From Casuarina equisetifolia (Eukaryota; Streptophyta; Magnoliopsida; Fagales; Casuarinaceae), in NCBI GenBank assembly GCA_028551475.1, contig CM052361.1, positions 23,573,491 through 23,637,490 of the forward strand: a stretch of 64,000 bases of DNA, written 5' to 3'. The notes below the pieces were generated by a model. That model saw nothing but the letters and a program-made list of their open reading frames with translations. It was not told where the DNA came from and made no database searches. Made by a program: the position numbers and the translations under genes. Of the stretch, positions 1-8,991 are shown in pieces. Every line of letters begins with the position of its first letter. Within the stretch, counting starts at the first letter, position 1.

Positions 1-900
1 AATTCATTTAAGAAAAATCAAATTTGGAATCCACCAACTATGACATAATAAATTATTCACTTGAGAATGTTTAATGTTCCTAAATAGAGATGTTCTTTCA
101 TAAACTACCCTCTTGATTCTAGCCAATAAAATTGGTATTTTAATAGTCTTATTTTGAAAATGTCTATGATTTCCTTCAGACCATAAACAATACATGCAAG
201 CTAAGAAAGAAATTTTAAAAAGCTTTGTAGCCAAATCTTTTCCTTTCATTGCCTTAATCATCAATTATAGTTTAGAATTTCAATCGTTGATGGCTCTACG
301 AATGCCTAGTTGTGCAAAAATACTTCACCAAATTTGCCTAGTCCAAGTACACTAACAAAACAAATGTGACCTAGTTTTCAAATGAAAACCACAGAAATTA
401 CAATATTGGTCAATGGAGGGAAGCCATCGAGATACCACTTTTGTTGTAGAAAGTCTATCCCTACATATGAGCCATCCAATAAAGTTATGTTTACTAATTC
501 CACTTAATCATATCAAGTCATGTCATTTAACTTCAATATTAGTTTGGCGCAATTCTTTATATGTCTCTTTACAACAATAAAAGGGTTTACAGAGCATAAA
601 TAAGGGAGTTTGTCATAACTTAAAAAGACATTTCCAACTCCATATCATATTTCCTTTGATATCAATGTGCATAACTAAAATTTCCTACATTTAGTGCTAC
701 AAATCCATCTACTCCATAAAGATAAGCTTGGATAATTGATTAGATTCCAAAGTGACTTCCCCAACAAACCTTATTCCACACTTTAAGATCTAGTAGTCTA
801 AGTCTTCTTTCATTTTTAGGTGAACAAACAACTTGCTAAGCAACTTTGTGAGTTTTATGATCTTCCAAATTTTTCACCCATAGAAAGTGTTTAACCTTAC
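1..900 (-). mobile_element. L1-type LINE fragment, 3' part of ORF2
   Basis: Read on the minus strand with several frame changes, this stretch gives the end of a plant LINE reverse-transcriptase polyprotein. A zinc-binding zf-RVT-like segment (RLSTTKVVSRWLP, then a CxxC pair and a later H/C region) is followed by the C-terminal stretch LATKLFKISFLACMYCLWSE, where plant L1 elements carry a similar motif ending in W-x-E-R-N. The same C-terminal stretch recurs on the plus strand at about 42010-42260. Many stops show that it is dead. The window edge cuts it. Confidence 0.7.
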
Positions 901-999
901 TCCCCCATATTTTTCATACTACTCATGTTATTCCTTAGTTAAAATCTTATTTAAGTTTTAATATTAGTATGAAAGATATGGAAAGGAGTCAAATATTTC

Positions 1000-1864
1000 T
1001 TTGAAGTTGAGATAGCTCGTTCACAAGATGAAATTTTCATCAATTAGCATAAATATGCTTTGGAGTTAATATCTAAAGCAAGCATGTTATGAATCCTAAA
1101 TAGCAAAATACCAAACTTATTACCATAGAATATGATGCTATAGTTAATGATCCACTAGATGATTCACAATTTCATGTTCTCAAGCCTTATAAGAGATTGA
1201 TTGAAAACTTAGAGGACCTTACTATTACTTGTCTTGATATTACATTCTTAGTACAATAGCTCAACTAATTTGTTAACGTACTGAAGTAATCTCACATAGA
1301 TGTAGCTCTAATAGTATTTTGATATATTAAGTCAACTCTAGGATTAGGTCTTTTATTTCTAGCTTAATCATTTTTTATTTAGTAGCATATTGTGATGCTA
1401 GCTATGGTTGTTGCGCATGGACCAAACAATCTGTTATTGGTTTTTGCATAAAGCTAAGTAAGTTGCTTATTTCTTGAAACATAAAGAAACAATAAATAGT
1501 TTCTCATTCGTATAATGAATTAGAGTATAAAGCCATGGCCATGATAGTTTGTGGGCTTGTTTGGCTTGTGAAATTCTCAATCATCTTGGGATTAATATTA
1601 GGTTACCAGTTCTTTATTGTGATAATGATCCCACACAAAATATAACAGCCGATCTTGTATTTCATTAGTGACCCAAACATATCAAAAATTGATTGTCATT
1701 TCACATAAGAGAAATTAATATGGGGTTTCATTTCCTTGCATCCTATTCAAACATTGCAATTGCTAGCCAATCATCTCACAAAGGCATTAGCGAGTCCCTA
1801 ACACTTATATCTTTTGTTCAAGCTTGGGGCTTTTGATTTATATAAACCCCATGCTTGAGGGGGA
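1000..1864 (+). mobile_element. Ty1/copia fragment: end of reverse transcriptase, RNase H, polypurine tract
   Basis: Plus-strand frames, joined across frameshifts, give the usual copia order. First comes the end of RT (HKYALELISKA, then DPLDDSQFHVL). RNase H follows (YCDASYGCCAWTKQSVIGFC, then YNELEYKAMAM, then YCDNDP). Last is the tail SLHPIQTLQLLANHLTKALA. A polypurine tract (GCTTGAGGGGGA, about 1853-1864) sits where the 3' LTR should begin. Multiple stops mean it is inactive. The upstream part of the element is missing. Confidence 0.8.
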
Positions 1865-2095
1865 ATATTAAGATATTAGATATATTATGTATTTATTTTA
1901 GTTTTAGTTAATGGGTATATATATAGTTTGGTCCAACATCCTTCTCTTTTTTTTTTTTTAGTTCTATATATATGCTTCTTACAGTCTCTCTCTAGATTGG
2001 TTTTTATCTCGGTAATTGTAAATGCAACAAGCTTGTGTGTTTCTCAAAGAACATTGTGTTCTGCTTGTTTTTTGCCTCCTTCGATGTGCTGGTTG
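1865..2095 (+). repeat. Probable 3' LTR of the preceding copia fragment
   Basis: Begins directly after the polypurine tract and contains a TATATA-like stretch near 1917 and a CT-rich run near 1985, as plant copia LTRs often do. The expected TG start has decayed and the 3' end cannot be fixed because no second LTR is present, so the end coordinate is approximate. Confidence 0.45.
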
Positions 2096-2755
2096 TTGTA
2101 ATGTTGAAATATATGAGATGGTGTGAGTTTTATTAATTTTATCTGTTTTTAGATGAAGTTGTGGAGGAAGATGATGAAAACAATGGGTTATGGCTGGAAT
2201 TTTTAGCTTCTTGGTTGGACATGGATGGAAAGTGTAATTTCGTATTCTTCTAGAAAAGGTAAAGGTTCGAGGGTTTCAAAAGTGGGGACATTGTTTGGGA
2301 ATATAAAGTTAATGCCTTTTAAGGCTATGATAGCAAATTTACAATAAAGCAGGACTTGTTTTTCCACAAAAACCATTGGCTCAAAAGGATCTTTAGAAAA
2401 CGATAGAGAGCTCCTTTCTCTTCACCAAATTCTTCTACGAAAAGATAATGGCAGCATAACTCCAAAGACAAAAAGACAATATAAAGGTTTGAGCAATACC
2501 TCACTTGCCGTCAAATGAGCAAATCAACAATGGGGAAGTCAAATACCCTGGACACGGAGAGCAACTCTTTAAAACACCCTTAGATGCTCGGATACAATAA
2601 TAAATCTCACTCCATCTCACATATTTCGGCATTACACCAAGTAGAACACTAAAGGAGGTAGAAAACAAGCACAACAGGACGGTCTTTAAGAAACACACAG
2701 CCTCGTTATATTTACAATTGCCAGGCTGAACTATACAGAGATGCACTAACTAAAA
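2096..2755. other. Intergenic, nothing recognised
   Basis: AT-rich sequence with scattered short ORFs and no family signature on either strand. Part of it may be 3' untranslated sequence of the candidate small-protein gene that lies just above it on the minus strand. Confidence 0.5.
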
Positions 2756-2815
2756 CTGAAATAAATATATAATATATCTAATATCTTATTACGTAGGGAC
2801 AAATGGTCAAAGCAC

Positions 2816-3076
2816 TTACTTGGAGGCATCACCTGGTTCGGAATATCTTCCGCCACCGTTGCTCCCAACAGCCACCCTTTGGCTCCACGGGATAGCTTTG
2901 GGAGTCAAAGCATTCATTGTCTCTGGTTCAGTCAGACCAAACGGCTTCCCTGTATAGACGTACTCATTGTCTTTTCTCTTCTTTTTTCCTCTTTTGTGTG
3001 GAATGAGCACTATCTCTGAATGTGGTAGGCCCGAGGGAAGAAACGAAAGAAGAAGGAAGATGCTAAGCAACTTCAT
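2816..3076 (-). CDS. Candidate small secreted protein (unrecognised), 86 residues or spliced to about 88
   Basis: The ORF starts MKLLSIFLLLSFLPSGLPHS, a good signal-peptide shape: short basic start, hydrophobic core, small residues before a plausible cleavage site. The rest is hydrophilic, with a dense basic cluster (KRGKKKRK, residues about 28-35) that could be a processing site, and a Gly/Ser-rich tail. The stop overlaps a perfect plant donor (AA|GTAAGT, intron G at 2819). A TTTCAG acceptor at 2756 would give a 64-bp intron and replace the last residue with a three-residue tail and a stop. I do not recognise the protein and did not match it to CLE, CEP, PSK or RGF peptides. It lies about 1 kb downstream of the first GRAS gene, same strand. 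A chance ORF remains possible. Confidence 0.35.
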   Translation of the reverse strand: MKLLSIFLLLSFLPSGLPHSEIVLIPHKRGKKKRKDNEYVYTGKPFGLTEPETMNALTPKAIPWSQRVAVGSNGGGRYSEPGDASK

Positions 3077-4004
3077 TGCTACTAATCTTTTCAGTAAACA
3101 AAAATATTAAAATGATACTAGATGCTAGTGCCATAAAAAAGGTGGAGGAGAAAGTGCTGTATAAGGTCCATGACAAGGAAAAAGTGAATGTGTATTTTAA
3201 AATTATAATTTTTTGTTCTTTTAGTAAATATATATTTTACTACAAAGTGGTATTAACCAACTTAGAACTCAACTCATTAATCATCCTATGATGTCGTATT
3301 GTGATGATTTTCTAGAATGTATGAGAGAAAGAAAGACAAATCCAAAAGAAGCATAGGAATTAACGAAGCTTGTTCGTCTTTGTTTAGGGGCAGGGCATCC
3401 GAGCTTCCGACAGCCTTATTTAACCTCCCAAAATAAAATAAATTTATACTGGCTTTTTTGAAGCCATAAGAATTTCTAAGTGCAAGTCCAAGCTTGTATG
3501 GGACGGGGTAAAGCATCATAATGAACTTATAAGAAAGATATTCTTATTTCTTATTAGACAGCTGTCCAAAAGCCCAATTTTTAATGTACTATTAACATCC
3601 CAATGTCTTATTGATGCATTTGCCATTGAAAACACTTGTTTCTAAGGAGTTTGGAGTTAGTTTGGGATTTTGAGCCGTGGGGCGTAGAGTTATAGCCTTG
3701 GCAAGGGCGGTGTCGAGTGCGATTTTGGTACAAAAGAGTACAAGTGATCCTGCTGTATGGGATCACAAATTCAAAGGTGAATTTGACAACAGGAGGACCA
3801 TAAATTGGGTATTGAATAACATCATTAACATAACGGGGCTGCATATCAAAGCTTTCTAGAATGAAGGAAAGAGAGATCACGAGGACACAACTTTAGCACC
3901 CAACCTGCCTGATTCTCCACTACAACTAACATACCTATATAAAAACTAATACTCCATCATTGCGAAGAAGCAAAGAAATATCCACGAACACATGTACAAG
4001 GACC
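3077..4004. other. Intergenic, 3' flank of the first GRAS gene
   Basis: Short ORFs on both strands overlap around 3610-3880, but none resembles a known family. The sequence is not obviously shared with the 3' flanks of the other array members. Confidence 0.5.
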
Positions 4005-6359
4005 CTAATTTGGCACCCAGCAAGAGCAAGCATAGAGAATACGGCCCCTCCATCCCTGCAACATCCAATGGTTATCTTCATCGACAACAAAATCCTTGTG
4101 GTACCATTCCTTCAGCTTAGACCTGATTGTGGTCATCAGCTCTGGGTCCAGTGGGAGCGGCCTGAAACCAGCCCTCACACTCCGGATGTGCCAATGCTTG
4201 TATGTCTCGGGCCTCTCAATCCTCTCTAAGCCCTCACATGCTATAGCATTCATAGCCTCCCTCCCATAGAACTCTCTCTCAAGCATCAACCTCTCCATGT
4301 TGTCACGTGGTAAAGAGGCATCATATATGTCATAGAAAGCAGAAAAGTGGAAAAGTGCCTCTCGGAACCGCGTGACAAAGAAGGGGGCACCGAAGGCTCC
4401 ATTAACGAGACATACGACAAAGATATCAGGGTTTATCTTTCTAATTAATTTCAGAACTCCATCTCTTGGACTTGTCTTTTCCACTGTCTCATCTTGTAGG
4501 TTCTTAAACCGGTTCAAACAATTTACAGCAAGCATTTCATTCTTGTCAATCTTGAGGTCCTCAATTTTGATGGTCTCCCAATTCTTTGATGCTAGAGCAT
4601 GGAAGTTAAATGGAACATTAAACCGCTTGCAATACTTGGCCAACTGACGACCCGTTTCTTCAATTCTTTCTGTCGGGCGCAATCCAGGTTGTGGAAACTC
4701 TATCCCTGTAATGCGTAGTTTCAGAGGTCCACCAATTCTTTCAGAAAGTTTCTTGATTAAAAGTGGCCAGTGAAAACCATATTGGATACCGAAGTCTATA
4801 ACATGAAGGCTAGACGTTTTTTCTGCTACTTTGTATACCACTTGGTCAGCAAAGAATGCAGAGATTCTCGGGAAAGGCATGACTGACATATGAACTTTAT
4901 AAGCTTCCAATATTTCAAAAGCTGAGACCCTATTGGAGAATAAGAAACTAAAAAAACTTTGGGGTCCAGCCCCCGTGCCAGCCATGCGAGCTTCAAGGCC
5001 ATTAGCAAAGTAATACGCCAACCTCTGAGATCCATCACCGTAACGGGAAGAATGTTGCCTAATCTGCTTCAGTAATTCATTCCCAGCTGTATAGTCTCCT
5101 GCTGAGACAGCTTGTGCACATAAAACCAAAAGATTCCTCAAATCAACAGTATCCTTCTTTTTGCCCTGTTTCTTAGCACGATTTTTCCGACTGTTAGCAC
5201 CTTGTAACTGCCCATTTGGCTGCGAGGCCCTGCTTGCTTCAATCTGCAAGGGCTCATTGCTGTCGTTATCGCCCAGAGAAAGGGCTTCAGTAGATAGCAA
5301 TACCTTATCAAACAACTCTGATGATTCAATGTCTTCCACATAAAACGCAGATTGCTTATTGTTCCTCCCTTCTTCTAGATCTACATCATGCCTATTGTGA
5401 CTCTTCCTTCCCCTCCGCCCATCCGTTGAATTCGCTCTCTCGGCCTTGTCCTCCATGAATTCCTCCTTTTGATCATTTTCTTTCCACTCCGGTGGTAACA
5501 TGTTAGTCCCCAACTCCATAACTAATTGATTATCCCTAGGAAGGAACTTACTAGCTTCCTCTAACCCTCTTCTAAACTGTAGCACAGATTCACGGTCCGT
5601 AAAAATTTTCCGAGACAAAAGCTCCTTGCCATCACAAACTTTGGCCACGCTGGTCGACTGTGTGGCCCCGAACTGTAACTCATTACTGAACTGCGAATTG
5701 GGCTGGAAAACATAGCCGCCTGGAACCGCAGCTTGCAAAGAAGAGGGCTTGTATGCCCAAACATCACTTACCCACTGGGGACTAGGACCATTGCTAGTGC
5801 TGGAACTAGCGTTACTAAGATATTCAGTACCCCTGCTTCCAAAGAAAACATCATCAGTGATCCCCGAACTGCAACGGAGATAAGATGGTTCTTCTCGGTA
5901 TGGATTGGGGGAAGGAGGATACTTCTGACCGAGAGCGTCATAGAAAGATTTCTCGGTGACTCGGAGACCCAAAGGGTCGTAAAACATGCTGGGCTTGTCC
6001 TCCACGTTCTCTTCCATAAGTACCTCGCTTATGTACTTGAAAATCGTTTCCGAGAAATCACTGTCGTCTGAGGACGATGCTCCCTCCGGGGTCGTAACCA
6101 CAGAGGATGTGCTCAAGCTATCGCCAGCGAACGGAGCATATAGCTCCGCCACTGGGGCCACAGCTATAGGTAGAGCAAAATCAGTGTGGTCCAGGTCAGG
6201 AGAAAGCCGTGAACTTTCGAGGAAGTTAAGGTTCGGGGAGGGCAGATTGATGTACTCGTTTAAATGTGAGGGGTATTGATCCAAGTTCGGTGAAATGGTT
6301 TGGTCATCTTCGACCACATCTTTTACGAAATCCGGCCACCCAATAGCCCTGGGATCCAT
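4005..6359 (-). CDS. GRAS transcription factor, LISCL subfamily (SCL14/SCL33-like), copy 1, intact
   Basis: 784 residues from the ATG at 6359 (MDPRAIGWPDF). The frame is open to 6395, but MDP is the start shared by the paralogues. Residues 97-152 form the acidic N-terminal block (DDSDFSETIFKYI, MEENVEDKPSMFYDPLGL, TEKSFYDALGQKYPPSPNP), diagnostic for LISCL proteins. A basic linker (KNRAKKQGKKK, about 388-402) could be a nuclear localisation signal. The GRAS domain fills residues 405-784: LHRI (LLVLCAQAVSAGD), VHIID as LHVID at 518-522, LHRII, PFYRE (RFREALFHFSAFYDIYDA, about 664-681), and SAW ending WRGRILYACSCW. The coding part is a single exon, usual for this family; an intron lies just upstream. 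The family acts as nuclear transcriptional co-regulators; Arabidopsis SCL14 partners TGA factors in detoxification responses. The target of this copy is unknown. Subtype A. Confidence 0.95.
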   Translation of the reverse strand: MDPRAIGWPDFVKDVVEDDQTISPNLDQYPSHLNEYINLPSPNLNFLESSRLSPDLDHTDFALPIAVAPVAELYAPFAGDSLSTSSVVTTPEGASSSDDSDFSETIFKYISEVLMEENVEDKPSMFYDPLGLRVTEKSFYDALGQKYPPSPNPYREEPSYLRCSSGITDDVFFGSRGTEYLSNASSSTSNGPSPQWVSDVWAYKPSSLQAAVPGGYVFQPNSQFSNELQFGATQSTSVAKVCDGKELLSRKIFTDRESVLQFRRGLEEASKFLPRDNQLVMELGTNMLPPEWKENDQKEEFMEDKAERANSTDGRRGRKSHNRHDVDLEEGRNNKQSAFYVEDIESSELFDKVLLSTEALSLGDNDSNEPLQIEASRASQPNGQLQGANSRKNRAKKQGKKKDTVDLRNLLVLCAQAVSAGDYTAGNELLKQIRQHSSRYGDGSQRLAYYFANGLEARMAGTGAGPQSFFSFLFSNRVSAFEILEAYKVHMSVMPFPRISAFFADQVVYKVAEKTSSLHVIDFGIQYGFHWPLLIKKLSERIGGPLKLRITGIEFPQPGLRPTERIEETGRQLAKYCKRFNVPFNFHALASKNWETIKIEDLKIDKNEMLAVNCLNRFKNLQDETVEKTSPRDGVLKLIRKINPDIFVVCLVNGAFGAPFFVTRFREALFHFSAFYDIYDASLPRDNMERLMLEREFYGREAMNAIACEGLERIERPETYKHWHIRSVRAGFRPLPLDPELMTTIRSKLKEWYHKDFVVDEDNHWMLQGWRGRILYACSCWVPN

Positions 6360-6415
6360 AGAATTTAAAGTAACAAACAAAGACGCCGACCCCAACCAAG
6401 GAAAGTTTGAACTTC

Positions 6416-6511
6416 CTAAACCAAATCAAACACAGATATGTCTACAACACAGTTATGAATAAAGCTAACGGAAAAAGGAAAAAGAAAAGATAAGGTGTAG
6501 AGTTCAAGAAC
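6416..6511 (-). other. 5' UTR intron of GRAS copy 1 (inferred)
   Basis: Minus-strand donor GAG|GTTCTTGA at 6511 and acceptor TTTAG|G at 6416 give 96 bp. Donor context and position match copies 2 and 3, and an intron just upstream of the ATG is common in LISCL genes. No transcript is available to confirm it. Confidence 0.6.
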
Positions 6512-8580
6512 CTCGTACATTCACCAGTTTGCCCGGGAGAAGCAGCAGAGATCGCTCGGACGTGGAAGAGAAAGACTGGGACTGAAACGGGCGAGAAACT
6601 AGGATGGGCACTCAACTCTGTACGATTCAATTCTCGTCTTCTTCAAGCTGTTTGGTACTTGAAGGCAATTCTAGAGTAGTTTTTGCTCCTCTATCCTACG
6701 TTTGTGGAAAGCTTAAGAACCATCCTTCAACTAGAAAGTATACGTCACCATTTTCTAATAATTCACAGGAAACCGTAAGTGGCAAATGTCGTACTACGTT
6801 GAAAAGAAAAAAAGAAAAAACGGACGAGAGCACGTTGCGCATAACTATTGGACGCTTAGAAAGTTTTGGAAGACCTCCTATTCCACTATTGGTTGTCTGT
6901 AGTACAAAACAATACTAAATGTTTCCTGGGAGGGCACTACCACTTAATTTATTCCGTGATGCCCAAAGCTAAATGGGTCTTCCAAGGTCGCACAACGATG
7001 AAAATCCATGTGTTCATAGACATTGGGGAATGCGAAAGCGGCATATGCGGCCCATGATACTACCAATATGACTTCCACTGCTAACGCGAGCGTGCTCTTT
7101 TTCTACCATTCTGGTGAAGTCTCGTGTTTCCAACATATGTCAGTCTTTGTTCAGGCAAAATGAACTACTCAGGTTCTTTTTAAAGATTAAAACCCACCTA
7201 AAACTTTAACATTGGACATGATGGGCTTGAGTGGGTGACGGAGTCCCAAATGCGCTACACAAGCTCTAACTTTCCTCTTTTGTTGCATGTGCGTGTTTTG
7301 CCGAGAGTACGAAGCACTGTTGCATGAGTTTGTGAGTTTTGTTCAATAGTGGGTGTAGTGATAAACCGATAGAGATTGTTTGCTTCGAGATTTCGAATTT
7401 TAGCCCTATGATCTTGTTGACTATTGTAGAACTTTGTTCGTTTTAGATGACACGACAGTCATCTCACTAAAACACAGTGCTTACAAGCTAATGGTTGTCC
7501 AAGACCCACCAACCTTAAGCGGGCCTAGTGGGTAATAGAATACAGGAGTAATTGAATCTGTCATTCAAACAAGTCATGATTTTTTAGCTTAATGGTTGAA
7601 TTTGTTACAATAAGTATCAAAACTAAATCTGAACACTGGAGAACAAAAGTGGCCTGTTAGCTTGTGGGCAAAAGGAATCCAAGAGAGAACTTAGAAGGGG
7701 CCACCAACCTTGTGGGGGATAGGAGTAGCTTTCTAGGTGATATCGGATTACAAGCATAATGAAACTGTTATAGTGATTAGACTTATGCGGCTCTGAGACA
7801 CACCAAGCTTATGATGGCTTAATATGCAAGAGTAATTGAGATTATCATGCCAACAAATCATAGCTTTTTGGTTAAGTGATTAGATTTGTTACATAGTATT
7901 AGAATACAGTGAGCAGCTTTGGGATTAAAGATCGTATTGGCCTCTGCAGCAAATTATCAAAGCTTTCGAAGACGTCTGAGACTCGCAATTGATGGATGAC
8001 TGAGGCTCACGAACTTGGGCGTTGCATGGTAGTGCTGGGCGGTGACTGAAGCCTGAGGAAACCTCATGGACTAATTGTATATGATTGAGACATCAACGTA
8101 GGTTTTTGTTAAGCTGATTCTGTAACTTTCTCTGTACAGTTGCCATCGTTTTCGTTGAAACAAAACACTTATTCATCCATGTTTGAATATGGGGAGTCCT
8201 ATTTTTTATCAGCATCATAGGAAACAAGCATGTCCTTTAACTGTTGAGCCATTGACCAAAAGTGAGAATTGTACCGCTTGGAGTAGTTCGAGGAAAATGG
8301 CCCAAGAGGTGACTTTCTTGATCTCAACTTGTTCCCTTGACTCTTTGAAAAACGAACCTTTGTGACTCGCTCTAATGGTGAAACTGAATAGGGTGTAATA
8401 GCTCTTACTCTTGCTGAAGTACGCTGACCTCTCCCATCACCATCTGAAATGTATTTTCGCCTAACTACTTCTCCCATCGTCTGGTTTAGTAACTTCTGTG
8501 CTAGTTATCTTACCTTTAATCCTATATTTCACACTAGAACTAAGCAAATTGAAACTAATAGTCACTTTTTAATCGTGAAC
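6512..8580. other. Promoter region of copy 1 and intergenic DNA
   Basis: The part next to the gene (about 6930-7130) matches the upstream region of copy 2 (about 11930-12000 and 12350-12410), so promoter DNA was duplicated with the gene. Between about 7540 and 7910 there are two imperfect direct copies of an 80-bp stretch (7544-7625 and 7832-7905). ORFs near 8180-8480 occur on both strands and match nothing I know. Confidence 0.5.
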
Positions 8581-8701
8581 TTATAACCCAGCGTCTCCTG
8601 ACAGTTCATTTCTTGCCCTCTCAAGAGCTAATCAGTAGCTCGTGTTGGTGATCTTAAGTTCAAGCTTGCTGTTCAATCTCCAGCCACGCTTGCGGGGAGA
8701 T
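8581..8701 (+). mobile_element. Ty1/copia 3' coding end and polypurine tract
   Basis: A plus-strand frame gives the tail LFNLQPRLRGDVC after earlier stops, resembling the last residues of many dicot copia polyproteins (LRSKL...LRGDV). It is followed by a purine-rich tract GCTTGCGGGGAGA ending about 8701. The piece is short, so the assignment rests on tail, tract and LTR being in the right order. Confidence 0.55.
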
Positions 8702-8894
8702 GTTTGTTGTATCTTAGAAATAGATTAACACAGGCCCTTGTAAATTGTTGATTGACCACTTGAAACTTGTAGCCATCTTTTTGTAGATTTAGAACATTTC
8801 TTTCTTTCCTATTTATACTCACTTATGTAGAAGCCACCAAGCTAAGGAAATACATATATCTCTTACACAATCATATTCTCTCGACGGTTCAACA
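8702..8894 (+). repeat. Probable copia LTR of about 193 bp
   Basis: Starts TGTTTGTTGTATC right after the polypurine tract and ends ...GGTTCAACA, giving the TG..CA ends of an LTR. It contains a TATTTATA-like promoter motif in the second half. It lies 100 bp downstream of GRAS copy 2 on the opposite strand and could affect that gene's 3' end. Confidence 0.55.
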
Positions 8895-8991
8895 TATTTC
8901 TTCATGTTTTGAAAGTTCTCATTTTAGAATCAGTCCAACCTGCTTACAGAGATGAAATGAAAAATATTCTCGAACATCCTGTACAAGGATC

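Noticed and set aside
3608-3880. Overlapping ORFs of 90 codons (minus) and 60 codons (plus)
   Set aside because: No motif, no repeat partner, no splice or signal-peptide support.
5733-6071. Plus-strand ORF of 112 codons opposite the N-terminal part of copy 1; similar antisense ORFs at 15547-15987, 35547-36026, 49411-49725 and 52926-53408
   Set aside because: They are antisense shadows of the conserved N-terminal block or GRAS domain. They recur only because the sense coding sequence is conserved, and differ in extent and termini between copies.
8199-8477. 92-codon minus-strand ORF near the copia LTR
   Set aside because: Considered as copia gag or a small gene, but no zinc knuckle or conserved gag motif could be found.
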